A stretch of 64,000 nt of DNA, from the NCBI RefSeq assembly GCF_050402865.1, contig NZ_BAABMF010000003.1, positions 392,928-456,927 of the forward strand, in the 5' to 3' direction. The translations under genes were made by a program, and so were the position numbers. Shown in pieces: positions 44,174 to 52,941 of the stretch. The DNA is from Clostridium_AF sediminicola. Its GTDB lineage: Bacteria > Bacillota > Clostridia > Clostridiales > Clostridiaceae. How positions within the stretch are numbered: position 1 is the stretch's first letter; each line of letters begins with the position of its first letter. Below the pieces are notes generated by a model. The model was not told the origin of the DNA. It saw nothing but the letters and a program-made list of their open reading frames with translations, and made no database searches.

Positions 44174-46240
44174 TTACTTACTCAAGTGATTTAAAATCTT
44201 AATTCCTAATTCAGTTATTTTCGTTCCCCCTCTTCCACTAGATATTTCTACTAATCCATAACTACTTAAATCAACAAATATCCTTCTTATCATCTGCTCT
44301 GATAAAAAAACACCGTTTGCTTTTGCATTATCTGCAATACTCCTTCTTCCTGTTGTTTTTCTTTTTCTATATCCATTTTCTAATTCTTTTAATACAAATT
44401 TATATTTATCAATTCTATTCTTAGTATGCATCTCAAAGATACTTAAAATATTGTTTTCTGATTCGCTTAAATAAAGCGAATCATCAGAATTGCTATTATT
44501 GGATGTTTCAAAAGGCAAATCCTCAACTTCAATATTTTTCTTTTCTAAATGAGCAAGATATTCCACATAATTTCTTAACTCTCGTACATTACCTTCCCAA
44601 TTATGGTTTAATAAAGCTTTTAAAGCATTATCTGATAAAACAAAATCTTTGTCAAGCTTTGCTTTTATTTTATTAACTAATAATAAAATATCTTCCCCTC
44701 TTTCCCTTAAAGGTACAAGTTTCAGAGGCAACACATTTAACCTAAAAAATAGATCTTGTCTAAACTTTCCTTGCTGAACTAATTTTTTCAAATCTCGATT
44801 TGTTGCTGCTATCAATCTAACATCAACATTTATTACTCTATCACCACCAATTCTCATAACTTCTCTTTCTTGAACAACCCTTAATAATCTAGCCTGTAAT
44901 CCTAACTCCATTTCACCAATCTCATCTAAAAACAAAGTTCCCATATGAGCTAATTCAAATAGACCTAACTTACCTCCTTTTCTTGCTCCAGTAAAAGCAC
45001 CTTCTTCATATCCAAAAAGCTCACTTTCAAGCAAACTTTCTGGCAAAGCCGCACAATTTACTGCAACAAATTGATAGTTCTTTCTACTTGAACTATTATG
45101 GATTGCTTGAGCAAACAATTCCTTACCAGTACCAGTTTCGCCTCTAATTAATATTGAAGAATCCGATTTTGCCATCCTTCTTGCTATATCTTTAACTTTA
45201 TTAATCTCATCACTTTGCCCAATAATATCTTCAAAGTTATACTTAGCTCGATGTCCTTTTCCTATAAGTTGTGATCTAAGTTTATGCTGTTCTTTTTCTG
45301 CGTCACTGAACCTTTTAATTATTGCAGCGGCTCCAAAAAGAGTTCTTTCATTTGTTATTGGATCTATATTTGCAGAAATTGCACAACCATTTATTCGTAC
45401 CAATTTTTGTTTAATTGATGATGACGTATTAAGCACCTTTTCAAATGGTAATTCTGGTATTAAATCTTTAATTTGCCTACCTAACACTTTTTCTTTTTTT
45501 AAACCAATAATACTTTCAGCACTTTCATTATAAAAATATACTATCCCATCTAAATCAATTCCTATAATTCCTTCCTCTAATCCTTGCAATAAAATGCTAA
45601 ATTGACTTTGAAGCCTATTAGTTAAACCCATTAGTTTTTGTACTGCATATCTATTAGTTACTATACTCTTGAAGTAATTCTGAATCTTATCTTTTCTCAG
45701 CAGATCATCTAAATTCAGTTTTATAGCTAAATCCATTATAGTATTTATATCTAATCCTCTTTGTCCTATATCTATGATTTGTTTTACATTTTTAGGAACA
45801 TACCTAACTTCACCAGGAGTAACAGCGATATCTAAATTAGGAATATCTTTTATCCTTGGGTAAATAGGCACAAATTCAATATGATTCACCCCTAATTGAT
45901 AAAGCAAAGAAATTGTTTCTACTGACATTTCTAAACTCAAATTCACCAGCATAACTTTTTCACCTTTAGGGATCTTCATTAGTTTTTCTAATCCTTTTTT
46001 TGTCATTGTCACGCTATTAATTATTATTTCACACTCATCTTTTATGTATTTCTTAACAGTTCCATAAATATCATTTGTTGATATCAGAACTATATCTGCA
46101 TCAATTCTTCCATTCAAACTATTATTATCTAATGAATATTTCTCTAGAGTAACATACTCTCCAAATAATTCCTGTAATTGTTCACAGTAAAAAACTGCCG
46201 AATTATAAGAAAAAGTTATAACTGCAATTTTCTTTTTCAT
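44174..46240 (-). CDS. Sigma-54-dependent transcriptional activator with PAS domain and C-terminal winged helix
   Basis: A 688-residue enhancer-binding protein. The N-terminal ~200 residues resemble the PrpR sensor-domain type (IAVITFSYNSAVFYCEQLQEL). PAS is ~215-310, and the AAA+ domain (~335-560) has Walker A GETGTGKELFAQ, the sigma-54 contact loop GAFTGA, and Walker B GTLFLDEIGEM. Instead of a Fis helix-turn-helix the C-terminus (~600-688) looks like a winged helix (RRSIADNAKANGVFLSEQMIRR). GAFTGA is intact, so it should activate sigma-54. Sigma-54 promoter matches flank the gene. Its ligand is unknown; an amino acid is plausible. A related SigL/CdsR regulation of cysteine breakdown is known in C. 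difficile. Confidence 0.93.
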   Translation of the reverse strand: MKKKIAVITFSYNSAVFYCEQLQELFGEYVTLEKYSLDNNSLNGRIDADIVLISTNDIYGTVKKYIKDECEIIINSVTMTKKGLEKLMKIPKGEKVMLVNLSLEMSVETISLLYQLGVNHIEFVPIYPRIKDIPNLDIAVTPGEVRYVPKNVKQIIDIGQRGLDINTIMDLAIKLNLDDLLRKDKIQNYFKSIVTNRYAVQKLMGLTNRLQSQFSILLQGLEEGIIGIDLDGIVYFYNESAESIIGLKKEKVLGRQIKDLIPELPFEKVLNTSSSIKQKLVRINGCAISANIDPITNERTLFGAAAIIKRFSDAEKEQHKLRSQLIGKGHRAKYNFEDIIGQSDEINKVKDIARRMAKSDSSILIRGETGTGKELFAQAIHNSSSRKNYQFVAVNCAALPESLLESELFGYEEGAFTGARKGGKLGLFELAHMGTLFLDEIGEMELGLQARLLRVVQEREVMRIGGDRVINVDVRLIAATNRDLKKLVQQGKFRQDLFFRLNVLPLKLVPLRERGEDILLLVNKIKAKLDKDFVLSDNALKALLNHNWEGNVRELRNYVEYLAHLEKKNIEVEDLPFETSNNSNSDDSLYLSESENNILSIFEMHTKNRIDKYKFVLKELENGYRKRKTTGRRSIADNAKANGVFLSEQMIRRIFVDLSSYGLVEISSGRGGTKITELGIKILNHLSK

Positions 46241-46383
46241 TGTTTTCCTCCCATTTATTAGATATCTAAATAGGTATAAATTTTGTTATGTACTACTTTA
46301 TAATATTTACCACTTCCTTAAATCTAACATAAATATTTATAAAATAAAAGTGGATTGTGAAGTAATTAATTATTCTTTACATA

Positions 46384-46417
46384 AAAAAACTGGAATCATC
46401 GATCCCAGTTTTTTTTA
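46384..46417 (-). terminator. Terminator of the glutamate dehydrogenase gene
   Basis: AAAACTGGGATCGATGATTCCAGTTTT-type stem with A-run and T-run flanks. Confidence 0.88.
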
Positions 46418-46420
46418 ATT

Positions 46421-47686
46421 TTATGGAAAAATAGAACGTATCTGCATTGCTTTAACTAATCGATCTATAGCTACCATATATGCACCCATTCTATAAGTAG
46501 TCTCACTTTCTTTAGCTTTATCCCACACTTCATTAAATGCCTGTATCATTTTTTTCTCCAATGTACGATTAATTCTTTCTTCATCCCATGTTAATGACTG
46601 TATATTCTGTACCCATTCAAAATAAGATACAACTACTCCTCCTGCATTAGCTAAAATATCCGGCATAATTACAATACCTTTTCTCTGCAAAATTTTATCT
46701 GCTTCTGTTGTTGTAGGCCCATTCGCCGCTTCAATAATTATTCTAGCTTTAATGTCATCTGCATTTTTTTCATTTATTTGATTTTCCAAAGCTGCTGGAA
46801 TTAACATATCCACATCTAATTTCAATAATTCATCATTAGATATACGAATCTCACCATTTTTCAATGAATAATCTTTTAATAATGCTCCATCATTTTTAGA
46901 GAGAAATGATGAAATATCCTGAATTTCAAGACCACTATCACAATATACTCCACCTGACATATCACTTACAGCTACAATTTTACATCCCTCTTTACTCAAT
47001 AGCCTAGCAGCAGTTCCACCTACATTCCCCATTCCTTGAACTGCAATCTTTGTACCTAAAACAGGTATCCCAAGTCTATGAAGTATCTCTTTTGCTACAA
47101 ACATTACTCCTCGCCCTGTTGCCTCACTTCTACCTAATGAACCACCTATTTCCAATGGTTTTCCTGTAACTACACCAGGTACAGTATATCCCTTCAACAT
47201 ACTATAAGTATCCATCATCCAACCCATTACCTCTGCATTAGTATTTACATCTGGTGCTGGGATATCTCTTTCTGGTCCAATAATAGGAAGTATCATTGCT
47301 GTATATCTTCTTGTCAATCGTTTCAATTCTTTTTTAGATAATTTAGAAGGATCTATTCTGATTCCACCTTTTCCACCACCATACGGAATATTTACAACAG
47401 CACATTTCAGACTCATCCACGCTGCTAAAGCTTTTACTTCATTAATATTTACATCTTGATGATATCTAATTCCACCTTTACATGGACCTCTAGAGCTTGA
47501 ATGTTGAACTCTATAACCTTCAAACACTTTAACTGAGCCATCATCCATTTCAATAGGAAGTGATACTTTTAGTTCCCTTTCAGGTGATTTAAGAGCAATA
47601 TAATCCTTTTCCTTCAATCCCAACATATCCGCTGCTTTGTCTAAAACTTCCAACATATTTTTGTATGGATCGTAATTTTTTATCAT
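46421..47686 (-). CDS. gdhA: NAD(P)-dependent glutamate dehydrogenase (Glu/Leu/Phe/Val family)
   Basis: A 421-residue dehydrogenase. Visible are GGGKGGIRIDPSKLS with the catalytic lysine (~100), PAPDVNTNAEVMGW, the Rossmann GMGNVGGTAARLL (~220), and the C-terminal EAANGPTT. The family also includes leucine and phenylalanine dehydrogenases; length and motifs favour glutamate. In amino acid fermenters it runs oxidatively, giving 2-oxoglutarate and ammonia. TAGGAGGT precedes the ATG. A sigma-54 promoter match is upstream. Confidence 0.93.
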   Translation of the reverse strand: MIKNYDPYKNMLEVLDKAADMLGLKEKDYIALKSPERELKVSLPIEMDDGSVKVFEGYRVQHSSSRGPCKGGIRYHQDVNINEVKALAAWMSLKCAVVNIPYGGGKGGIRIDPSKLSKKELKRLTRRYTAMILPIIGPERDIPAPDVNTNAEVMGWMMDTYSMLKGYTVPGVVTGKPLEIGGSLGRSEATGRGVMFVAKEILHRLGIPVLGTKIAVQGMGNVGGTAARLLSKEGCKIVAVSDMSGGVYCDSGLEIQDISSFLSKNDGALLKDYSLKNGEIRISNDELLKLDVDMLIPAALENQINEKNADDIKARIIIEAANGPTTTEADKILQRKGIVIMPDILANAGGVVVSYFEWVQNIQSLTWDEERINRTLEKKMIQAFNEVWDKAKESETTYRMGAYMVAIDRLVKAMQIRSIFP

Positions 47687-47736
47687 TTCAATACCTCCTA
47701 AAATTTAAAAAGATTTACATGATACAGAAATCAAAA

Positions 47737-47751
47737 GCAATTTTTATACCA
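47737..47751 (-). promoter_or_regulatory. Probable sigma-54 promoter of the glutamate dehydrogenase gene
   Basis: TGGTATAAAAATTGC on the minus strand: TGG and TTGC with GG-GC spacing of 12. It is weaker than the other two at the fourth position (T for C). Confidence 0.7.
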
Positions 47752-47794
47752 AATAATCAAAATATAATCACTACTCCAAACTGCCTCCTACCGC

Positions 47795-47808
47795 AGTAAT
47801 CGTTTACT
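47795..47808. promoter_or_regulatory. cre-like site upstream of the glutamate dehydrogenase gene
   Basis: AGTAATCGTTTACT matches cre at 12 of 14 positions, 44 nt upstream of the -24 element. Confidence 0.45.
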
Positions 47809-47824
47809 TTATGTAGTGTGTTAT

Positions 47825-47864
47825 GGGATAAAAGGGATAAGTGAATATTAATCCCTTTTATCCC
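47825..47864. repeat. Strong inverted repeat upstream of the glutamate dehydrogenase promoter
   Basis: GGGATAAAAGGGAT and ATCCCTTTTATCCC form a perfect 14-bp arm pair with a 12-nt spacer, 73-113 nt upstream of the -24 element. It might be the upstream activator site for a sigma-54 activator, or a terminator in the plus direction. Confidence 0.5.
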
Positions 47865-47991
47865 TTTTAACCTAATATTTTTTATATAGAATAAAATAAA
47901 ACCTTACTATTCTATATTATATTCATCACCAAAAAATTTATTATATTAAAACATTCTATCTTATTAGTCACAAGAAATGGTAAATATTATA

Positions 47992-48040
47992 AAAATCCCA
48001 ATACATATCGATAGTTATGATATATATTGGGACGATTTTT
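47992..48040 (-). terminator. Terminator after nox
   Basis: CCCAATATATATC pairs with its near-complement GATATGTATTGGG, then ATTTTTATAAT on the minus strand. Confidence 0.75.
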
Positions 48041-48066
48041 TTCTTTTTCAATAATAAAAGAACATT

Positions 48067-49398
48067 TTATTGAAGTGACATTTGACCAGCCATGTTAAGT
48101 AAATTCCAAGGTTTGTTATAATGTGGTTGGAAAAAGAAATCTACAAAAGCTAATTCATCAATAGTCATTTTATTTTGAATACACACTGAGACAGTATTTA
48201 TCGATTGTGTCATATCAGCCTTTGATATGATTTGAGCCCCTAAAATTTCACGGCTTTTCTTATGATAAACCACTTTTAATAATGCTTCTTCATACGTAGG
48301 CATAAATTCTGGACGAACATTGTCCTTAACAGAAACAGTCTCAATATTTAATCCTTCTTCTAATGCTGATTGTTCAGTTAATCCTGTAGAAGAGATATTT
48401 AAATCATAAATTTTTATACCTGATGTTCCTTGCGTACCCATATATTTTACTCTTTGCTCAACTAAATTTTGAGCTACTAACGTACCCATTCTAACTGCAT
48501 TTGTAGCTAGTGGAATATATCTATATTTTCCAGTTGGATTATAAACTATAGCACAGGAATCACCTGCAGCAAACACATCTTCCCTACTAGTTTGCATATA
48601 TTCATTTACAATAATCGCACCATTTTCTAGTGTATCTACTTGATCCTTAACTAAGTATGTATTTGGTTTGAACCCAATACACATAATTACTAGATCTGCT
48701 TGGTATTCCCCCTTATCAGTGATAACCTTATTCACTTTATCTTGATAACCTTTAAACTCAACAACTTTTTCTCCTAGAGCTAGTTTTATACCTTCATCTT
48801 CGAAAGCTTTTTCAGCCATATCAGTAAATTCTTTATCCAAGTATTTACTTAAAATTCTATCAAAAGCATCTATCAAAGTTACATTTTTACCATTCATATT
48901 AAACGCTTCTGCCAATTCTACCCCAATATAACCTGCTCCAATTACAACAATATTTTTTGCATTTTTTGCTTTTTCTATAATAGTATTAGAATGGTTGAAA
49001 TTCTTTGACAAAAGAATATTACTGAGCTCACTTCCCTTGATATTTGGTTGAATAGGCCATGAACCTGTTGTAATAATCAATTTATCAAATGTATCTTGAA
49101 ATTCTTCATTTGTTTCTAAATTTTTAACTAATAGTTTCTTATCGTCTATATCAATTTTAACAACATCATGTAACATCTTAGTCTTTACTCCAAGTTCAGC
49201 TAACGCTTTAGGAGAACTATAAAATAATCCATTAGGATCTTTTATCACACCGCCTACATATAATGCAATTCCACAAGATAAAAATGAAATATTATCATTT
49301 CTTTCATATACTGTAATCTCTGCCTCTGGGTATAGTTTTGCAATATTTACAATTGAAGCTGTACCTGCATGAGTACAACCTATAATAGCTACTTTCAT
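48067..49398 (-). CDS. nox: FAD-dependent NADH oxidase / CoA-disulfide reductase family
   Basis: A 443-residue two-dinucleotide-binding flavoprotein. FAD motif IIGCTHAGTASI, redox-active single cysteine in SFLSCGIALYVGG (C42-like), NAD motif VVIGAGYIGVELAEA near 150, and GDSCAI in the FAD-pyrophosphate loop. The single cysteine points to H2O-forming NADH oxidase rather than disulfide reductase; CoA-disulfide reductases share this feature, so the choice is not certain. Regulation by a Fur-family box upstream fits an oxygen-defence role. Confidence 0.9.
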   Translation of the reverse strand: MKVAIIGCTHAGTASIVNIAKLYPEAEITVYERNDNISFLSCGIALYVGGVIKDPNGLFYSSPKALAELGVKTKMLHDVVKIDIDDKKLLVKNLETNEEFQDTFDKLIITTGSWPIQPNIKGSELSNILLSKNFNHSNTIIEKAKNAKNIVVIGAGYIGVELAEAFNMNGKNVTLIDAFDRILSKYLDKEFTDMAEKAFEDEGIKLALGEKVVEFKGYQDKVNKVITDKGEYQADLVIMCIGFKPNTYLVKDQVDTLENGAIIVNEYMQTSREDVFAAGDSCAIVYNPTGKYRYIPLATNAVRMGTLVAQNLVEQRVKYMGTQGTSGIKIYDLNISSTGLTEQSALEEGLNIETVSVKDNVRPEFMPTYEEALLKVVYHKKSREILGAQIISKADMTQSINTVSVCIQNKMTIDELAFVDFFFQPHYNKPWNLLNMAGQMSLQ

Positions 49399-49476
49399 AA
49401 TATCCTCCTTATTTTCAAATAATTTTATTTATCAAATTTAATTTACTTATTTATCATAATAATATTATAACTTATT

Positions 49477-49491
49477 TAATAATTATTATCA
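49477..49491. promoter_or_regulatory. Fur/PerR-type 7-1-7 box upstream of nox
   Basis: TAATAATTATTATCA is a 7-1-7 inverted repeat with one mismatch, matching the shared Fur/PerR/Zur box pattern TGATAATnATTATCA. Confidence 0.5.
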
Positions 49492-49579
49492 ATACATAAT
49501 TATTATTTGTTAACCCAGAACAAAATTTTGATTTTTGATATATTATAATATTTCCTCCTGAAAAGTAACTTAGATGAAA

Positions 49580-49602
49580 TTCAACTAACTTTTGTGATTT
49601 AA
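49580..49602. repeat. Possible degenerate copy of the palindromic repeat
   Basis: The minus strand reads TTAAATCACAAAAGTTAGTTGAA, like the left arm of the element at 32876 with four changes. Weak; could be chance in AT-rich DNA. Confidence 0.35.
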
Positions 49603-49646
49603 TAGTCCTTACATAAACAATATCTCCTTATATTGCTTTCTTAATA

Positions 49647-49677
49647 CAAAAAATCTCCTATTATATTAATAAGAGAT
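49647..49677 (-). terminator. Terminator after clcA and the small ORF
   Basis: ATCTCTTATTA pairs with TAATAGGAGAT and leads into TTTTT on the minus strand. Confidence 0.75.
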
Positions 49678-49687
49678 CATTGTTATA

Positions 49688-49816
49688 TTATTTTGTTTTA
49701 TCTATAAATGAAACTATTTCATTTATTACTTCTTCATGGACAGGATATGAGGGAGCAGAATAGGATGCTAAATTTTCAATAATATCAGAAGGATTATATA
49801 TTTTAATTACTTCCAA
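49688..49816 (-). CDS. Possible 42-residue protein or pseudogene remnant after clcA
   Basis: This frame starts TTG and overlaps the clcA stop by 14 nt; a stop lies two codons before it. The product (NPSDIIENLASYSAPSYPVH core) has normal amino acid composition, codon use like its neighbours, and is followed by a terminator. There is no Shine-Dalgarno, so it would depend on coupling to clcA. It may be the preserved C-terminal end of a lost gene. I do not recognise it. Confidence 0.35.
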   Translation of the reverse strand: MEVIKIYNPSDIIENLASYSAPSYPVHEEVINEIVSFIDKTK

Positions 49817-51368
49817 AACTTGTTAAACATTCTTGAATGCTGGAAGCGGTGTCTTCATTCGCTAAAACTATAAGATAATCCCCTGCATATATAACTGTAT
49901 CTCCTCTAGGTATTATTTCTTTTTCTCCTCGTTTTAAAGCTGCTATAAGACAACTACAAGGCCAATCTACCTGACATATTTTTTTATCTTCAAGAAAAGA
50001 CTCTACACAAACTGGAACTTCTATTATCACTTTATTATTGCTCTCTCCTTTGAAAATATTATCTGATTTAGATAAAACTCTTTCAAAAAGAGATTCATAA
50101 ATTGGCTCTGAATTCAATAAATCCGTTATTACGTAAGCAATTATACATACAAAAGCAATAGATAATAAGTGGCTAAAAGATCCTGTCATCTCAGTAAGTA
50201 AAACCATACCAGTTATAGGCGCTTTTACTACAGCCGTAAAGTATCCTGCCATTGCTATTATTATAAAATTTACTATATATGTATTACTAAATCCAAAATA
50301 ATTACTTAAAATTATCCCGTATATAGCACCTATTAAAGCACCTATAACTAGCAGAGGCAAAAATATACCACCTGGTGCTGCAGATCCATAACTAATTATT
50401 GTAAACAAGTATTTAACAATAATAACCACAACAAGTGAAATCAATGGTATCGGTGTGCTATGAGTTAATGATACAATTAATTCATGTCCTCCTCCTAAAA
50501 CTTCTGGTATATAAACTCCTAATATTCCAGCTAATATAAAAGGAATAATCGGCCAATACTTTTTTGATAACACCTTTTGCTTGCCATACAAATTCTGTGC
50601 CGTAAGAATACCTTTGTTAAATAGAACTCCTCCAAAACCAATTATTATACCCAATACCAACAGATATGGATAATCCTTTAATGGTATAGAATGTGTAATA
50701 TTAAAATCGAATATCGGTTTAAGACCGAAAAAATGTTTTGAAACAAAATCTGAAGTTATCGAAGCTGCTAATGAAGTTGTTAAAACTATAGGTGAAAAAT
50801 TTTTATGAACTTCTTCCAATGAAAACATAACTCCAGCTAAAGGTGCATTGAAAGCAGCAGCTAATCCAGCACTTGCTCCAGCTGTTATTAAGTATTTTTC
50901 TTTGATTTTTGGTCTTTTAGTAAGTTTAGTAAATCCTTCTCCTACAGCTGCACCCATTTGTATAGAAGGTCCCTCTCTTCCAACTGATAATCCAGCTGCT
51001 AAAGCTATGAGCCCTCCAAAAAATTTATATGTAATAACTCTAGCCCAGTTCATATCTAATTTTCTAAGTAATACTCCCTCCACTTGTGGAATACCACTCC
51101 CAGAAATCATAGGTTCTTTTTCAACCAAATAACCAACTATAATACCTAATATGACTAATATAGCAATTCCTATTGGTATATACTGAGTATTTTCACGAAG
51201 AAAAGCATATCCTTCCGTTGTAACATGAAATGCCTTTTCTACTAAATATCGATAGAAAACGATTAACAATCCTGCGAATACTCCCACTAAAACTCCTTGA
51301 AAAATAATTTTTATTCTAAAATTATGCCATTTTAATAAAGTTGTACTTGTATCACTTTTATTACTCAT
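49803..51368 (-). CDS. clcA: ClC-family chloride/proton transporter with TrkA-C domain
   Basis: A 521-residue ClC protein. Selectivity motifs GSGIPQ, GREGPSIQMG, and APGGIFLPLL are present, with 10-12 transmembrane segments before residue ~430. The last 70 residues are a RCK/TrkA_C domain, possible ligand sensing. The GREGP glutamate suggests Cl-/H+ exchange. ATG at 51368 is preferred (GGGAG upstream); the longer frame starts 19 codons earlier without a good site. Confidence 0.92.
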   Translation of the reverse strand: MSNKSDTSTTLLKWHNFRIKIIFQGVLVGVFAGLLIVFYRYLVEKAFHVTTEGYAFLRENTQYIPIGIAILVILGIIVGYLVEKEPMISGSGIPQVEGVLLRKLDMNWARVITYKFFGGLIALAAGLSVGREGPSIQMGAAVGEGFTKLTKRPKIKEKYLITAGASAGLAAAFNAPLAGVMFSLEEVHKNFSPIVLTTSLAASITSDFVSKHFFGLKPIFDFNITHSIPLKDYPYLLVLGIIIGFGGVLFNKGILTAQNLYGKQKVLSKKYWPIIPFILAGILGVYIPEVLGGGHELIVSLTHSTPIPLISLVVVIIVKYLFTIISYGSAAPGGIFLPLLVIGALIGAIYGIILSNYFGFSNTYIVNFIIIAMAGYFTAVVKAPITGMVLLTEMTGSFSHLLSIAFVCIIAYVITDLLNSEPIYESLFERVLSKSDNIFKGESNNKVIIEVPVCVESFLEDKKICQVDWPCSCLIAALKRGEKEIIPRGDTVIYAGDYLIVLANEDTASSIQECLTSFGSN

Positions 51369-51601
51369 TTCTCTTAACTCCCAATTCTTTCTAAATTTAT
51401 TGTAACCATAGGGCATGTACCCCAATAAATATTATATCAATAAAAATATTTTTTACAATGCGTATACTCTAAACCATTCCTCTAATATATTTCTTTAACT
51501 TGCTTAAACTTTGTTTTTCTTTAAAATTATCTAATTATCTAGCAAATCAGAAAAATAACTATTTTAACTAATATAAATAACCATTTTACATAATATAAAA
51601 A

Positions 51602-51637
51602 AACAACAACTACTTTTGCAAAATTTAGTAGTCATTG
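51602..51637 (-). terminator. Terminator after the AhpD-like gene
   Basis: CAATGACTACT pairs with AGTAGTTGTTG and is followed by TTTTTTT on the minus strand. Confidence 0.8.
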
Positions 51638-51653
51638 CTTTTCATTTATAAAC

Positions 51654-52007
51654 TCAAAATTTCTTATTTAAAACTTCAATTAATGGTGCTACTTGTACTA
51701 TTGTAGGAGCACCTTTCATCCATATCTGTTGTTTTATTACTTCCAACAGTTCTTCCCTAGTTGCACCTTCTTTAATTGCTTTGTTCATTTCTAATTTCGC
51801 TCTTTTTTCATTATTATCGAATATAGCAGTCGCAAGAGCAATCATGTATCTATACTTCAGAGGAATAACACCTTCTCCCCATATTTGATGATGGTATCCA
51901 GCTATAGCTTCTTGAAATTCTTTACCAAAGTTTTCTGCAATCATCACTCCAGGAGGTACAAATCCAATCTCCTCTTTAAATATATCTTTATCTTTATTAT
52001 TTAACAT
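51654..52007 (-). CDS. Carboxymuconolactone decarboxylase family (AhpD-like) protein
   Basis: A 117-residue small helical protein of the CMD/AhpD-like fold (IAGYHHQIWGEGVIPLKYRYMIALATAI, LEVIKQQIWMKGAPT). The CxxC disulfide of AhpD itself is absent, so peroxidase-linked redox activity is doubtful. AAGGAGG is 8 nt before the ATG at 52007; two earlier in-frame ATG/TTG codons are too close to or within it. About 76 nt downstream of the siroheme-type gene, so possibly in one operon. Confidence 0.8.
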   Translation of the reverse strand: MLNNKDKDIFKEEIGFVPPGVMIAENFGKEFQEAIAGYHHQIWGEGVIPLKYRYMIALATAIFDNNEKRAKLEMNKAIKEGATREELLEVIKQQIWMKGAPTIVQVAPLIEVLNKKF

Positions 52008-52083
52008 TTTCATTTCCTCCTTCAAAACATTTTCTTTATGTAGTAATTATATTCTTTTCGAGAACAATTATCAGTAACCTATG

Positions 52084-52743
52084 TTACAAACACCTTTTTA
52101 CATCTTCCTTAAATTTTTCTAATCCTATTCTTTCTATAAAAAAGCCTAGTTTTTCACCCATTTCTGCATGCTTCTTATAATACTCAAAAATTGTATCTAT
52201 CAACTTTAAAGCCTGTTCCTCATTCAATTCAGTTGCAATGATATCAGCTAACCTTGGATTGTGCCCTGCTGAACCTCCTGCCGTAATAGAAATACCTGTT
52301 TTATCTGCAATTACTCCTATATCTTTACTATAAACACTGCCACACGCATTTTTACATCCCGCTACCCCTATTTTGGTTCTACATGGCATTTCCATCCATT
52401 GGTATTTTTTTGATAATTTCATCCCTATACCTATAGTATTGTACTTTGCTCTCTTACAATAACCCGCTGGACACATCTCTACATTTTTTACTGAATTTTG
52501 AGATTTTACCGCCGGTTCCATACCTAATTCTTTCCATATTAATGGTAAATCACTCTCTTCTAAATTAGTAATTAGAATTCTTTGTCCTGACGTTATTTTC
52601 AAGACACCTTTATATTTTTTTGTTACTTTAGTTATCTTCTCCAAATTTTCAACTGTTATAAATCCACCTGGTATATGAGGAGTTATAGCATATTTTCTTT
52701 TACCATCTTTTACTTTTTGTAAATTCCCAAAATGTGCACTCAT
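52084..52743 (-). CDS. Small siroheme/4Fe-4S nitrite/sulfite reductase-like protein
   Basis: A 219-residue protein of the nitrite/sulfite reductase superfamily. One ferredoxin-like half (~10-75) is followed by CPAGYCKRA and CRTKIGVAGCKNACG, which can hold a siroheme-coupled 4Fe-4S cluster. It is a single half-repeat (about 220 residues), as in small anaerobic-type reductase-like proteins of Clostridia; function is not known. ATG at 52743 chosen, GAGG 7 nt upstream. Confidence 0.85.
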   Translation of the reverse strand: MSAHFGNLQKVKDGKRKYAITPHIPGGFITVENLEKITKVTKKYKGVLKITSGQRILITNLEESDLPLIWKELGMEPAVKSQNSVKNVEMCPAGYCKRAKYNTIGIGMKLSKKYQWMEMPCRTKIGVAGCKNACGSVYSKDIGVIADKTGISITAGGSAGHNPRLADIIATELNEEQALKLIDTIFEYYKKHAEMGEKLGFFIERIGLEKFKEDVKRCL

Positions 52744-52941
52744 TGCCATCCCTCTTTCTTTCACTTTATATTGATTATTATATACCTTTTGGCTTGAGAT
52801 TATCAGTAACTTTAGTTACCTGAAAAGAGATTTAGTTCTGTAACTTTTATGTAATCTTTATGTAACCACTTTGTTACTCTCTAATAAGTTTCTAATGATA
52901 ACATAATAATAAAGAAAAATAAGACAAAAGGAGATTTTAAA

